Origin: Yponomeuta sedellus
Taxonomy: Eukaryota > Arthropoda > Insecta > Lepidoptera > Yponomeutidae
Direction of reading: 5' to 3'
Assembly: GCA_934045075.1 (NCBI GenBank)
Contig: OW203745.1
Span: 14,938,768-15,002,767, forward strand
Length of the DNA stretch: 64,000 bases
A model generated the notes under the pieces. It was not told where the DNA came from. It did not search any database and worked only from the letters and a program-made list of their open reading frames with translations. Below are positions 10,346-20,456 of this stretch, piece after piece (within the stretch, counting starts at the first letter, position 1; each line of letters begins with the position of its first letter). The position numbers and the translations under genes were made by a program.

Positions 10346-11674
10346 CTAGAACCGGCCCCCATTCGCCCTTGAGGCCGCGCGCGCGACCCCCAAGGCGAAG
10401 GCAAGGAAGGCTTCTCGACTATCGGAGTCAGCCATAAAGGCGGCGAACGCCTCGCACCTCACCGCCCTTCCCAGGCGTATCTCGCAATCGGCCCTAGCAG
10501 CTCCGAAACGGGGACACTCCTCCAGCAGGTGCTCCAGCGTTTCGGGAGTCACGTCATCGCAAATGCATGACGGACTCCCCGCGAGCTTAAACCTGTGGAG
10601 GTACGCTCGAAAGCCGCCGTGCCCCGTAAGGAGCTGCGCCTTGGCATTGCACATTGTGAATTTGCCAAGGACTTTGTGGGCCGATGCGACGTCCGGGAAG
10701 AACAGCGAGGTGACGCGGCCTGTGGCAGATTCGCTGTAGCGAGCCTGCCACTTTGCCACTGTCTCCCGTCTCACCTGCAGTTTTGCGTGTGAGACGGGAT
10801 ACAGGTCGTAGGCTGCCGCGTCTTTGCGAGACAACGCCGCCCTCTTGGCCAACTCGTCCGCGCGTTCGTTGCCGGGGATCCCGACGTGGGCCTTGATCCA
10901 GTAGAACCGGATCAGGCCCCCGTTTTCCTGGATGTGCGCCAGCTGGCCGCGAATCTTCACGGCCAGCGGGTGCGTGGGCGAGGTGCTCCTGAGCAACTCC
11001 AGAGCGGATCTGGAGTCGCTCAGGACACTCGCCCTGATGGGAGCGGGACCCCCGGCAACGAGGTCGAGAGCCTTAGAGATCGCCACCATCTCCGCTTGGA
11101 AGACGGAGGCGAATCCCTCCAGCCTGAACCCCCTGGTGCGGACCTCAGCGCCGCCCTTCCACAGTGTGACCGCTCCCCCCACCTTGCCCTCGATCTTACT
11201 GCCGTCCGTGTAGGCCCTGGGCCAGTCGTCGGGCACCTTATCGAGCTCCTCCACGCTGGCCACCTCCTCAAACTCCACCGGAGTTCTGAGAGCGGGGTGT
11301 GCCAGCGTGAACGGGCTGCATCGGTGCTCGACTTCCCGGCCCGGGAGCGGGGCGAAGGGCCTCCCCCTCTTCAGCTCGTAAAGTTGAAGGGCCTCCTCGG
11401 CCCTTAGGTCGAGGGGGAGGATCCTCGCCAGGAGGACGGCAGCAGTGAGGGAGGTGGTGCGATGGGCCTTCGCAATGCGGATCGCGAAGGCCCTGGTCAC
11501 CCGGTCGAGCACGGCCCTGGGGCGCGCACGTTGCGCGACAGGCGCCCAGACGTTGGCCGCATAGAGGATAGTAGGCTCGATGACGGTAGTGTAGAGCAGC
11601 CGGACGATATCGGCATTTAAGCCCCAAGTCGCCCTGGCCTTGGCTCCACCCTCTTCTGGCTCCACCAAAGGCAC
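10346..11674 (-). pseudogene. R1/I-group LINE ORF2: RT thumb, RNase H and Cys-His C-terminus
   Basis: A 442-codon open frame, uninterrupted. Residues 10-45 (GGAKARATWGLN.., VIEPTILYAANVW) are the post-RT thumb. An RNase H domain spans about 150-280: YTDGSK with D157, QAEM with E195, SDS with D220 and ERADEL with D273, the complete D-E-D-D set, plus KAHVGIPGNE at 261-270. A zinc-knuckle-like C370-x-C372..H382-x4-C387 follows, typical of R1-like ORF2 C-termini. The first in-frame Met is not a real start: the protein would have begun far upstream. RNase H removes RNA from the cDNA hybrid. GC-rich codons contrast with the AT-rich surroundings, a sign of a younger insertion. Clade (R1, I, LOA) is uncertain. 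Confidence 0.85.
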
Positions 11675-11682
11675 CCAAACGG

Positions 11683-13165
11683 GTGATTTGGTGGGGCCCT
11701 GAGTTGAAGGCGAAGAAGCGCAACCTCATCACGTTGAGGGGTCGAATCCGGCACGCGAATCGCCGCAGAAGGGATAGGGTAGTTGAGGAGTATCTGGTGG
11801 CCAAGGAGGACTACAAGGCCGCCATAGAGGCGGCCAAGACCGCCAGCTGGGTGGAATTCTGCACAAAGCAGGAGCATGAGAGCGTGTGGGACGGCATCTA
11901 TAGGGTGCTAAGATGCGCCGCTCGTCGGAAGGAGGACACCCTCCTCAGCGGCGCGGATGGACGCACCCTGGATGCCGAGGGCTCCACAGCTCTCATAGCT
12001 GATACATTCTACCCAGCTGACGATCTACAGTCCGAGTTAGATACTCATGCCCGCGTCAGGCAGGCAGTTGCCCGCATGGAGGATGAAGCCAGTGCCAAGC
12101 CGCGGGAGTTTATTCCCTTCTCCCAGCACGAGCTCTCGGGCGTCTTGTAGGGCATCCACCCTAAAAAGGCGCCCGGGGGAGACGGCCTCACGGCCGACAT
12201 CTGCAGTGCGGCCATCAGGGCAAGAAATGATGTATTTGTTGCCCTGATGAACGCCTGCCTTTCTCTGGGATACTTCCCCAAGGATTGGAAGGCCGCTGTA
12301 GTCAAAATCCTGCCTAAGCCCAGCAGAGATGACTACACGCGGCCTAAGTCATACAGGCCAATTGGGCTCCTGTCCGTCCTGGGGAAGATCTTGGAGAAGA
12401 TGATGGCCGGGAGGCTGCTCTGGCAGCTCGGGCTGGGCGGAGGACTGAGCCCGCGCCAATATGGCTTCATGCCGCAGCGCAGCACGGAGGACGCTTTGTA
12501 TGATGCTGTCCAGCTCATAAGAGATCACGTCGGGCAGAAACGCATTGTCGGAGTAGTCTCCCTCGATATCGAGGGGGCCTTCGACAATGCGTGGTGGCCC
12601 GGAATAAAACACCAGATCCTGGCCACTGGATGCGACCAGTCTGTCTACCAACTCCTGTGCAGCTACCTGAGCGAAAGACAGGTCACAGTCAGGTACGCTG
12701 GAGCACAAGTAGACAGACCTACTTCGAAGGGTTGCATCCAAGGCTCGACGTGCGGTCCCCTGCTGTGGAACCTGCTACTCGACCCTTTGCTCCGGCGCGG
12801 TGAGGACCTGAGAGCTCACCTGCAGGCGTTGGCGGACGATATCTTGATTATCGCCGCGGCGCAGACTGCGGGTGAGCTTGAGGGGATCCTCAACGCCGCG
12901 CTGGAAGCCGTGTCTGAGTGGGGAGAGGCGGCTAAGATGAGGTTCGCCGCTCGAAAGACCCAAGCTATGGTGGTCACCAAGAAGCGCGATGTAATCCCGC
13001 CCAAACTGAGTCTTGGGGGGGAGGACATCGCGTTCTCGGATGAGATCACCGTACTGGGTCTGACGATCGACAAGAACCTCAATTTTCTTAGCCACCTCAA
13101 CAGGGTCTGCGGCAAAGCTATGGCTAGGTTCCAGATGGTGTCTAGAGCGCTGGCACGGTTAGCCA
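11683..13165 (+). pseudogene. R1/I-group LINE ORF2: linker and reverse transcriptase (inverted segment)
   Basis: One frame broken by a single in-frame TAG at 12148-12150. Before the stop lies the linker after the missing endonuclease (VIWWGPELKAKKRNL near the start). After it come RT motifs: HPKKAPGGDGL, SYRPIGLLSVLGK, SLDIEGAFDNAWW with catalytic D at 12565-12567, CIQGSTCGPLLWN, and LADDILI at about 12832-12852, carrying the two catalytic aspartates (12835-12840; family usually FADD or YADD). The thumb ends at MVSRALARL; the codons after that are T1 sequence. Catalytic residues survive, so the copy died by truncation, inversion and the TAG rather than by long decay. Confidence 0.85.
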
Positions 13166-13262
13166 GAGGTCGCGGGCTCGAGTCCCGGCATGGGTGGAAT
13201 TTTTAGCCTCTAAATAAGTTTTTAAAATTGTCCTTAGCACGGGTTAGTGCATTAAAAAGAAT
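13157..13262 (+). mobile_element. T1, 3' half
   Basis: Continues the copy cut at 9558: 'agccagaggtcgcgggctcg', 'cccggcatgggtggaat', 'agcctctaaataagttttta' and 'gcacgggttagtgcatt'. Compared with intact copies about 36 bp are missing at the LINE insertion, including the A-box region. Confidence 0.85.
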
Positions 13263-13400
13263 ATAATGAATTAGATTACAGTAAAAATGTCGAAGTGGTT
13301 CTTAGTAACATTACTAAAAAAACTTTTCTACTAATTGATGACAATATTAGTAGCATCCATACAATACAATCACTGAAACTTTTATTATATAATAAGTAGC

Positions 13401-13524
13401 CAAAACTGGAGTGCGTGCATGCAACGACTAATGAGCATTGACGAAGCGATGGTAATCTTCAGCAGGTGGCAGTCCCTGGTCTCTGCCTCCTCGTATGGGA
13501 TACAAGCGTGAGGCTATGTTATGT
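13401..13524 (+). mobile_element. RTE-a tail fragment
   Basis: 'gagtgcgtgcatgcaacgac', 'gtggcagtccctggtctctg' and 'gtgaggctatgttatg' match the RTE-a 3' end with small deletions. Confidence 0.75.
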
Positions 13525-13579
13525 TTTTTTTATTTTACATCTAAACTTACAAGTAATAGTCAAAATAGATTTTATTACT

Positions 13580-13700
13580 AACTAGCAGACCCAGCGAACT
13601 TCGTACCGCCTGACAGTCGATTCTTAATTTTTTTTTTATTTTTCTCGAGATTTGCGCTTACCAACACATTCAGCGATTCGTTTTTAGATTATAGAAGATT
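13580..13700 (+). mobile_element. 'ACTAGCTGACCC' non-autonomous element, shortened
   Basis: 'aactagcagacccagcgaac', 'ttcgtaccgcctgacagtcg', 'gagatttgcgcttaccaaca' and 'cagcgattcg' are shared with copies at 29627 and 47430. Internally deleted relative to them. Class unresolved. Confidence 0.6.
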
Positions 13701-13913
13701 ACTTACATAACCGCGGCTGACAAATACCCAGATTTCAGAGCATCTACTCCGACATTCATGCATGGCGCAAGCAGTGTTTCACATCACATACCATAAATTA
13801 TGCGTCCAACGAGCAACAGACGAACCGGTCCCAGCCAAACGATCTGCTTGGCGGGAAATTTCCCTTTATAGTGGAAGAGCACGATTGCCCGCCCTTTCCT
13901 TATGAGGTGCTGT

Positions 13914-13971
13914 CGACCGTACGGTCTCGGAATCAGGAAAACGAATTCCTGATTCTAAGACCGTACGGTCG
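13914..13971. repeat. Compact foldback hairpin
   Basis: Arms 13914-13939 and 13946-13971 pair at 24 of 26 positions around a 6-nt loop. Each arm contains the 12-bp palindrome GACCGTACGGTC. No family match in the window. Confidence 0.85.
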
Positions 13972-14019
13972 AAGTGCAAGTGTGTGTAGTGCAAGTCGTG
14001 GGCAAGAAATAAACGTTGT

Positions 14020-14508
14020 AAAAACCTATTTAGAGGCTAAAAATTCAATTCCACCCATGACGGGATTCGAACCCGCTACCTCTGGCTATCCGTGCCAGCG
14101 CTCTTTCCAACTGAGCTAATGGGCGACTCACTGGCATCAGTGAAATTTCGAACCTCTTTACAATATTCTCTGTATTACGTACAGGCAGCGACATCCGGCT
14201 AAAGTAATTTGCTTCACTTGCAGCCCCGAGTTAGTGCATTAAAAATAATATAATCATGTGGGTACAGCGATATCATTCCGATGTAAAACCTAACTGCTAA
14301 GTAGGTACTCGGGGATGCAAGTGATGCAAATTACTTCAGCCAGATGTCGCTGCCTGTAAATAATACAGATAATATTGTTAGGAGGTTCGAAGTTTCGCCG
14401 GTGCCGGCACTTGCCCATTAGCTCAGTTCGGAGAGCGCTGGTACGGTTAGACAGAGGTCGCGGGTTCGGGTCCGGCAAGGGCGGAATTTTTAGCGTCTAA
14501 GTAGATTT
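14020..14508. mobile_element. T1 inverted pair
   Basis: 14020-14230 is a minus-strand T1 from tail to 'cagccccgag'. 14231-14508 is a plus-strand T1 with its upstream part ('tagtgcattaaaaataatat', 'gtgggtacagcgatatcatt'), tRNA-like region with B box and tail. They abut without spacer. Sequence differences between the two are many, so this is not a recent palindrome. Confidence 0.85.
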
Positions 14509-14617
14509 TAAATTTTTTTTTGTAACACTTTTTTTTCTTAAAAGAAAACATCATGAATCTTAACTACTATGACAACTATTGTTTGAACCTACAGTCAAGA
14601 ACACAGGATCAACAACC

Positions 14618-14893
14618 TTTAATCGATTTCCGCTAAAACGGCAGTTTTTGACGGATTTCTTCTGCATCAAATCTTCGCAATGGTTCACAAGAACGTCAAA
14701 TTGGCCGAGCGACGTGCGAACTGCCTATTCCCGGGGCAGGTTTTACTAATCTACTGGACCCTGTAGGGTTACCAGTTCTTAAAAAAGAAATGCGAACTCG
14801 GCACAACACCTTAAGGCGTTTCGGGGCGATAACCTATGATCAATATACTAGAACTTTAATAAATTTTCGCTAAAAACGGCCGTTTTTGGCGGA
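14618..14893. repeat. ~276-bp block with direct terminal repeats around ACGGCCGT
   Basis: A ~38-bp string occurs at 14618-14655 and 14855-14893 ('tttaat', 'cgctaaaa', 'ttttt' and 'cgga' in order). The second copy contains AAAAACGGCCGTTTTT, itself palindromic; a related 'aaaaacggccgtttt' appears near 61703. Unknown element. Confidence 0.5.
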
Positions 14894-15251
14894 AAGTGAT
14901 TAGTCCTTAGTTGTTGTATCTAGGTTCCTATCCTCGGTAACTTAACTGGGTTCCTAACCTTAATAGGTATATCAGTTGCTACCTATACGTATGATAAGAT
15001 CATGATTGCCACCAATAATTTTAAATGCCAAAGCATTAGTAAATTATTTTACAAACATTGTCCCGCTAAATTCGGACGCTTGGTAGCCCTAGTCCCTCAG
15101 CCCTCGATTTAGCAGTGTCCGGAGAAATCTGCGCATTTCCGCAATCTTGTCTGCGTCCGCGGTATTACCACGCAAGAAAGAAGGTTTTTATGAAATAGAA
15201 AGGAAGATAAACCCGGTTGTTGAATTGAGAATATCATTTTATGTAGCATAC

Positions 15252-15422
15252 ATACGTCCTACTGCAGAGCACAGGCCTCTGTCAAAAAGAGAATTATTAC
15301 ATACATAACCTCACGCCTGTATCCCAGAGGGGTAGGCAGAGACCAGGGACTGCCACTTGCCACGATCCTGACAGATCACCTTCGCTTCAACAACGTTCAT
15401 AAGTCGTTGCATGCACGCACGC
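15252..15422 (-). mobile_element. V-SINE tail scrap followed by RTE-a tail
   Basis: 15252-15295 ('cctactgcagagcacaggcc') is the reversed V-SINE end. 15297-15422 is the reversed RTE-a end from 'acataacctcacgcctgtat' to 'cgttgcatgcacgcacgc'. Confidence 0.75.
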
Positions 15423-15465
15423 AAGAGAATTATTGCACACGAAACACTTAACAGGACATTACATA

Positions 15466-15547
15466 GGAAATAACCTGTACAAAGGCGAGCTTATCTCTGA
15501 AAGACACTTCTTCCATAGATAACCTCGCCCTTGTACATGTTATTTCT
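15466..15547. repeat. Imperfect hairpin, ~30-bp arms
   Basis: 'aataacctgtacaaaggcga' on the left pairs with 'tcgcccttgtacatgttatt' on the right, with three mismatches, around an 18-nt loop. Likely the structured part of a dispersed element I cannot name. Confidence 0.65.
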
Positions 15548-15726
15548 CCCAGCAAACCTTACAGAGTCAGAGAGGCGGTAAGAAGCGGATTAATTAATTA
15601 ATTGATTTGAGACTGGTGTCATTTAAGGCGCTTAGGGGCGCTACCTAGCGCCACCAATGGAATAAAAATCATAACTTGTTATATAATACGTTTTTTTTCA
15701 AAAAGTAAACATGAAAAATCTTTATA

Positions 15727-15930
15727 CTATTTTAATTTTTAATGCACTAACCCGTGAGATGTCGCTGCCTGTACGTAATACAGAGAATAGTGTAAAGAGG
15801 TTCGAAATTTCACCGATGCCGGTGAGTCGCCCATTGGCTCAATTGGAAGAGCGCTGGCAAGGATAGCCAGAGGTTGCGGGTTCGAATCCCGGCATGGGTG
15901 AAATTTTTAGCCTCTAAATAGGTTTTTAAA
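15727..15930. mobile_element. T1, inverted 5' part (twin-primed form)
   Basis: 15727-15756 is the reversed T1 tail ('aatgcactaacccgtg'). 15757-15930 is a forward T1 from 'agatgtcgctgcctgtacgt' through the tRNA-like part to 'taggtttttaaat'. Flanks share an imperfect 'aaatctt' (near 15715 and 15935). Confidence 0.8.
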
Positions 15931-16040
15931 TGCGAAATCTTAATATATGTGACAATTATATATATGTGACAATCATTTTTAGAATATATAGCCTAGAATG
16001 TAGTAAAAATATCCTAGGGCTTTAAAAGAAATTTAAATTT

Positions 16041-16252
16041 TGACGACCTCTGTGGCGCAGCGGTAGTGCATCTGCCTACCATGCGAGAGGTCCCGGGTTC
16101 AAACCCCGGATGGAGAAAAAAAAACCCCATGTCTTGGATGTTTACATGTTTGTGATATCGCTATTTCTGGTTCCCATGACACAGGGTATCCTAGTGTGGG
16201 GCTAGAAGCAATGTATGTGCCAGTATGTTAATCTTATGTTACGTTAAATATG
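16041..16252 (+). mobile_element. G-SINE, full length
   Basis: Best copy of this tRNA-like SINE. A box 'tggcgcagcggtagtgc' and B box 'ggttcaaacccc' lie in a tRNA-shaped head (about 16043-16110) resembling tRNA-Trp at its 5' part, but the anticodon arm does not pair cleanly. The body 'catgtcttggatgtttacat' and 'tgacacagggtatcctagtg' ends in 'gtgccagtatgttaatctta'. Pol III transcription is expected from family knowledge. Confidence 0.85.
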
Positions 16253-17085
16253 GTCAGGAAAAAAATAGATTTTTGTCACTCAAGTCAGTATTTACTTCCG
16301 GTATGTAAATGTTATGTTATGTTATTAATATTAAATCAAAAAGGTTTTATTCAAAGTAACACTGAAACTGTCCACTTTGGAAAAAAATTAACAACAAAAC
16401 CTACAATATTTAAAGAGATAAAATAAAAAATTGGAGAGAAATTAAATACAAATTATCTTTCTTTTCGTTATTTTTGAGGAATGCAATAACTTACAACATT
16501 TTCTTGAAATTGAAATTGATTTTTTTTTATTTATCATCACACACAGATTAGACAACATATGAATACTATGACAAAAAAATAGAGACAATATGTGATAAAA
16601 AGGATAGGGCTCAGCTTAGTGCTCGGAGCGCATGCATCATCACAACGCTGATTTTCAGCCCGTCCTTGTTCTCACTGAATTAAATGTAATAAAAGTTTGC
16701 GGATTTTAAAAACGGAACACCGCAGTTGTAATCAAACAAAAATCTGTTAAGCATTATTTAGCAACATCCAACGAAAGGCACAAGGTGAATGGATATGAGG
16801 TGTACAACATGAAAATTATTACACTGAATGGTATGGTAGATTTCATAAATTAAAGATCTTATCAAACCACCTTAATCTGACAAGAACTCTCAAATTAAAT
16901 TTAGTTGTCACAGCTCTTAACACACCACACTCTTGACATTCAGACCACTCCCATTTAGCGCAGAGTATACTTACTGTATACCTACTGTGCCGTTCAGTGG
17001 AATCGCGTGTTGAAGCAAACCGCCCGTGTGGGTGACAAATGTTAGCAATAACCCGCGACACACCCCTCAAATGAGGCAGCTAATG
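16253..17085. other. No gene; possible LINE end at 16620-16690
   Basis: AT-rich. Around 16620-16690 'cgctgattttcagcccgtcc' resembles a LINE end also glimpsed at 55135. Nothing else recognised. Confidence 0.4.
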
Positions 17086-17268
17086 ACCACTTGGGGCCGA
17101 TGGGGCGAAAAAGTTCTGACCTGGCGACCGCGGATCGGACGAAGCAGCGTGAGCTGGTCCTCTACCAGATGGTCTGACGACCTGGTTACGGTGGCGGGGA
17201 GTCGCTGGATGCGCACGACACCTGGAAGCTTGGAAAACCACGAGGGAGGCCTGATCAAACGGCAGATA
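17086..17268 (+). pseudogene. LINE ORF C-terminal fragment, RTE-b type
   Basis: A readable frame gives WGRWGEKVLTWRPR, RWSDDLVTVAGSRWMR, the C-terminal signature of an RTE-like LINE abundant in Lepidoptera. The tail continues to 'gggaggcctgatcaaacg', where a MITE interrupts it. Only about 60 codons remain. Confidence 0.75.
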
Positions 17269-17611
17269 GGGGCCATCCATAAATGACGTCACACGATTTT
17301 CGTTATTTTTGACCCCTCCCCCGTCCCTGTCACGGCTGGTCACATTTGTGAGATTATGTGACGTCAAATGTTATGCAATTTTACATTTAGAAATTATTGA
17401 ATTCAAACCGCAGTTCCGAAAGTAGATTTCTATCACGAGTTGCAAATATGTTTTGTGTATTTCGTTAGTAGTGCAAAGTTCGTGTTTTAACACGTAGATT
17501 TGGATATGACGTCACAAAATTTAGAACGACTTCCACCCTCGTCACAAAATGTCACACTTCGACGACCCCCTCCCTCTCTCTTAACGTGTGACGTAATTTA
17601 TGGATGGTCTC
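17269..17611. mobile_element. MITE with CCATCCATAAAT termini
   Basis: Left end GGGGCCATCCATAAATGACG and right end (reversed) GAGACCATCCATAAATTACG share about 28 bp including 'cgtcacacg'. 343 bp, no frame. I recognise this terminus from widespread insect MITEs but will not assign a superfamily. It sits in the LINE tail; a clean duplication is not visible. Confidence 0.75.
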
Positions 17612-17686
17612 TGATGATGAATGACCAATTGCAATGCGAGCCCATCCTATTCCCAGGTTTGAATCTGGACAAGCACCTTCGTCGTT

Positions 17687-17790
17687 AGGCTATACTAGTC
17701 CACTGCTGGACATAGCCCTCCCCTAAAGAGCGCCACGTTGTACCTACTATCATAGGGGGTAATGCCCACAATCCCCACGCTGGGCACTAT
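17687..17790 (-). mobile_element. RTE-b 3' end
   Basis: 'ggctatactagtccactgct', 'ggacatagccctcccctaaa' and 'cccacaatccccacgctggg' are the reversed RTE-b end. Confidence 0.75.
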
Positions 17791-18268
17791 ACGTGTTCTA
17801 AAGGCACAAGAATACAATATAAATTCTGTTTTGTTTTTTCAAACTATTTAATCTGTGGTTAACGGTGCTGGTGATACAACTATATAATACTTTAAATAAT
17901 TATGTATTCATGTCAAAGTGCCATTGTACTCGTAGTACTGTTGGTTTTCCCTTTTTAAGTAAAAATAAAATTAATACATTATTTTATTATTGTCAACCAC
18001 AAGAGCACTTCCAATTTTAGCCAAAACAAACCGGTAAACATAAGCTGGCCGTAAATGCATGCAAGGCATGAGCAGAGAGCCGAAACAGAGTTAGGCTGCG
18101 AGCACACTTGATCTGCAAAGCTATTGCTCGCACAATCTGGCTCCAGCCTTATCCGACACTCCACCGCTTACTGAGTACCTACCCGTGTCTAGGCTCTTAG
18201 CCTTCAGTGGCTCTCAACATTTTCACGCATACCAATTCCTATTCATTATTAAAAATGTTAATAATGAT

Positions 18269-18480
18269 AGTGCGTTCACATTAACTTGACGCGTGAGAGA
18301 ATTGGTAGCACTAAGATGTTTACTGTTACCATGTTAAATAAGAAATCATTCCCATTACTTGGGGAAAATAAAAGGATTGAGGGCTTGTTTTTCCATCTTC
18401 CGATTAGGTCCAAAAGCTAATTCACATGTTATGTCCTTGTTACCAATTCTCTCACGCGTCAAGTTACTGTGAACGCACTG
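18269..18480. mobile_element. MITE with 35-bp terminal inverted repeats
   Basis: Left AGTGCGTTCACATTAACTTG and right (reversed) AGTGCGTTCACAGTAACTTG continue in both as 'acgcgtgagagaattggta'. About 212 bp, no coding capacity. No unambiguous duplication. Confidence 0.8.
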
Positions 18481-18492
18481 GAATAGGAATAA

Positions 18493-18690
18493 TGTGGCAG
18501 TCGTTAAGCCATGTCAGAGGCCTTATGGGCGGCTTGATAACTTGTGACAGTCAGGCCCGGCCACTGTCTCACAATCCTCCACCAACCCGGACTTGGCCCC
18601 CGTGGTGGAGTATGGCCTAACCTTCCTGCGATGCAGGAAAAGACCCGTGCCCCAGCAGTGGGGACATATAAGGGTTGATAACGAACGAAC
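18493..18690 (+). mobile_element. 5S-SINE, subfamily A, 5'-truncated
   Basis: From 'gtggcagtcgttaagccatg' to 'gggttgataacgaac'. Directly followed by the reversed copy at 18703, making a large inverted pair. Confidence 0.9.
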
Positions 18691-18702
18691 TATTAAAAAT
18701 GT

Positions 18703-19074
18703 TACGTTACTGCTGGGGCACGGGTCTCTTCCTGCGTCGCAGGAAGGTAAGGCCATACTCCACCACGGGGGCCAAGTCCGGGTTGGTGGAGGTTTGTTAA
18801 ACAGTGGCCTTCCTGTCAGGAGTTACCAAGCCGCCCATAAGGCCTCTGACATGGCTTAACGACTGCCATTACATGACAGCCGGCACCAACGACTTAACTT
18901 GCCTTGCGAACCACGGAAGCGCTCGGAAAAAATGCCACTAGCTGTAGTCACGGCATGGTCACCCATCCTGCACATGACCGCGCCTGTTGATGCTGTACTC
19001 ATAAACTGATTCCAATTACTCGGTTCGCCTAGGCCACGAGCGCTTTGCCTAGAACACGAGCGCTTAATACTTAA
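18703..19074 (-). mobile_element. 5S-SINE, subfamily A, full length with 12-bp TSD
   Basis: TATTAAAAATGT at 18691-18702 and 19075-19086 brackets the copy. At the right (5') end the reversed head has 'gtcacccatcctgcacatga' (box C side) and then 'cctaggccacgagcgc'; an extra 'tttgcctagaacacgagcgc' duplicates the first 20 bases. The box A 'ttaagcaac' is damaged here. The same 12-mer also occurs at 18247-18258. Confidence 0.85.
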
Positions 19075-19105
19075 TATTAAAAATGTATACCCAATGTATT
19101 ACAAT

Positions 19106-19350
19106 GAAGCCTATATGTCCCATTGTAGAGCAGAGGCCTTCTCTCAGGGAGAGAGAGAGAGAGTATAGGCTTAATCACTGCACGTGCCCAACGTGGATTG
19201 ACAATTGGCAAATATGTGAACACCACAGACCCCAGGTTTCCCCAGTATGTAGCCACTGTAACTTCATAATGTACCTACTTACGAAACAAAGTCGATGGTA
19301 CATGTCGGGATTGGCACCCAGAACCTTTCGAAAGAGAAGCCGGCTTTTTA
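19106..19350 (-). mobile_element. V-SINE, diverged
   Basis: 'agcctatatgtcccattgta', 'ggccttctctcagggagaga' and 'gcacgtgcccaacgtggatt' are the reversed V-SINE end. The right end near 19310 ('gtcgggattggcacccagaa') is a decayed B box. Confidence 0.65.
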
Positions 19351-19419
19351 CTGTTTTAGTACAATCGCTGTCAAAATTCAAAATTTACCATTGTTTTATG
19401 AATCAATAAGCCCGTGCAA

Positions 19420-19612
19420 AACCACTGCATAGGCCTCCCCCAAAGCACGCGACTTCTTTCTGTCCTCGGCCTTCATCATCCACCCGCTGCCAGCAACCTT
19501 CCTCATATTGTCGGCCATTTCGTGTCCACCCTAGATTGTTAGCATTTCTTCAGCTCTTCGCCATCTGCCGAAGTTGAAGTGGCAGTGGGCTGGGCAATCA
19601 ACTGCCCGCGAC
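19420..19612. mobile_element. LINE end pieces in opposite orientation
   Basis: 19420-19540 reversed LINE end ('aggcctcccccaaagcacgc', 'ccacccgctgccagcaacct'). 19561-19612 forward RTE-b coding scrap ('gaagttgaagtggcagtggg'). Confidence 0.55.
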
Positions 19613-19669
19613 TGTATGAGGATGGTTAAGGATATAGAGAAGTGGCTAGCAGTGCAAGAAGAAAAAGTG

Positions 19670-19790
19670 ACAGTGGTTGTCTGGAAGAGTTCACTTTTAG
19701 TGATAACGCCGCCGTCTATTCTCTAAGGTTAAGAAATATCTGTGTAATTTCCATTTTTATGTACGATAAAGTTTTCTATTCTGTTTATTT
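19670..19790 (+). mobile_element. LINE 3' end, K type
   Basis: 'ggttgtctggaagagttcac', 'agtgataacgccgccgtcta' and 'tgtacgataaagt'; same family as 8690. Confidence 0.7.
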
Positions 19791-19888
19791 TTCTAAGTGT
19801 GAGGAAGGCCTATGTCAATGGACGACGATGGGCCGATTGATTGATAAAATATTGTTTGAACATAAATGTCAACAGTTTTTTACGATTA

Positions 19889-19987
19889 CGATAACAACCC
19901 TTGAATGACCCCAATGATGGGGCACAGGTCTCTTTGTGCATCGCAGGAAAGTTAGGCCGTACACCACCACAGGGACCAAGACCGGGT
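19889..19987 (-). mobile_element. 5S-SINE, subfamily A, 3' fragment
   Basis: 'gataacaacccttgaatgac', 'ggggcacaggtctctttgtg' and 'caccacagggaccaagaccg'; diverged reversed 3' end. Confidence 0.75.
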
Positions 19988-20456
19988 TAAAAAGTTATAT
20001 TTTGACAAAATAAATGAAAGGGATATCTAGATCTATACGTGTACACTCTATTCAATCTTTAATTTCAATACATTACCACCTTTATCCCTAGCAGCTGGAG
20101 GATAGTTAAAATTGTGCTTGTAAAATTATATATTGCACGTACAGTTGACACGCATCTTAGCATACATTTTCTGCCTCGCTGCCTTGGATGATGGTAATCA
20201 CTCTAATATCACACGCATGTTGAGAGCCACTGTCTTGGAGGCTTTAGTCTTTAATACCCGCTCAGACTCGTTCTATCGTCCTGTGAATACGCTGAACTCC
20301 CTCTTGTTCTTACATTCATGTGCTTATTTGTTCGAATGTTACGCTAGATGTTAGATTTTTAACTCGCTAGTCTATAGAAAAAGGTTTTTAATAAGCAGTT
20401 GAAAGCATTAAAAAGTTAAAATTACTTTGTTGAATTCCGCGAAAAATCCCACAAGC

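Larger units (their letters stand above)
9559..13160 (-). mobile_element. R1/I-group LINE, 5'-truncated and 5'-inverted
   Basis: On the minus strand the element ends in a 44-base A run (T run 9559-9602) with an AATAAA signal close upstream. From 3' to 5' it has a 3' UTR with two hairpins, then the RNase H half (10346-11674, minus). At about 11660 orientation flips: 11683-13165 encodes the linker and RT on the plus strand. The inverted part ends at the RT thumb and the upright part begins there, so the two are contiguous in a normal element; this is the twin-priming pattern. The endonuclease and ORF1 are missing. The element interrupts a T1 copy (9463-9558 and 13157-13262). Confidence 0.85.

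Noticed and set aside
10595..12305. Open frames opposite the LINE ORFs (for example plus 10886-11407, minus 12349-12741)
   Set aside because: They are antisense or out-of-frame shadows of GC-rich RNase H and RT coding DNA.
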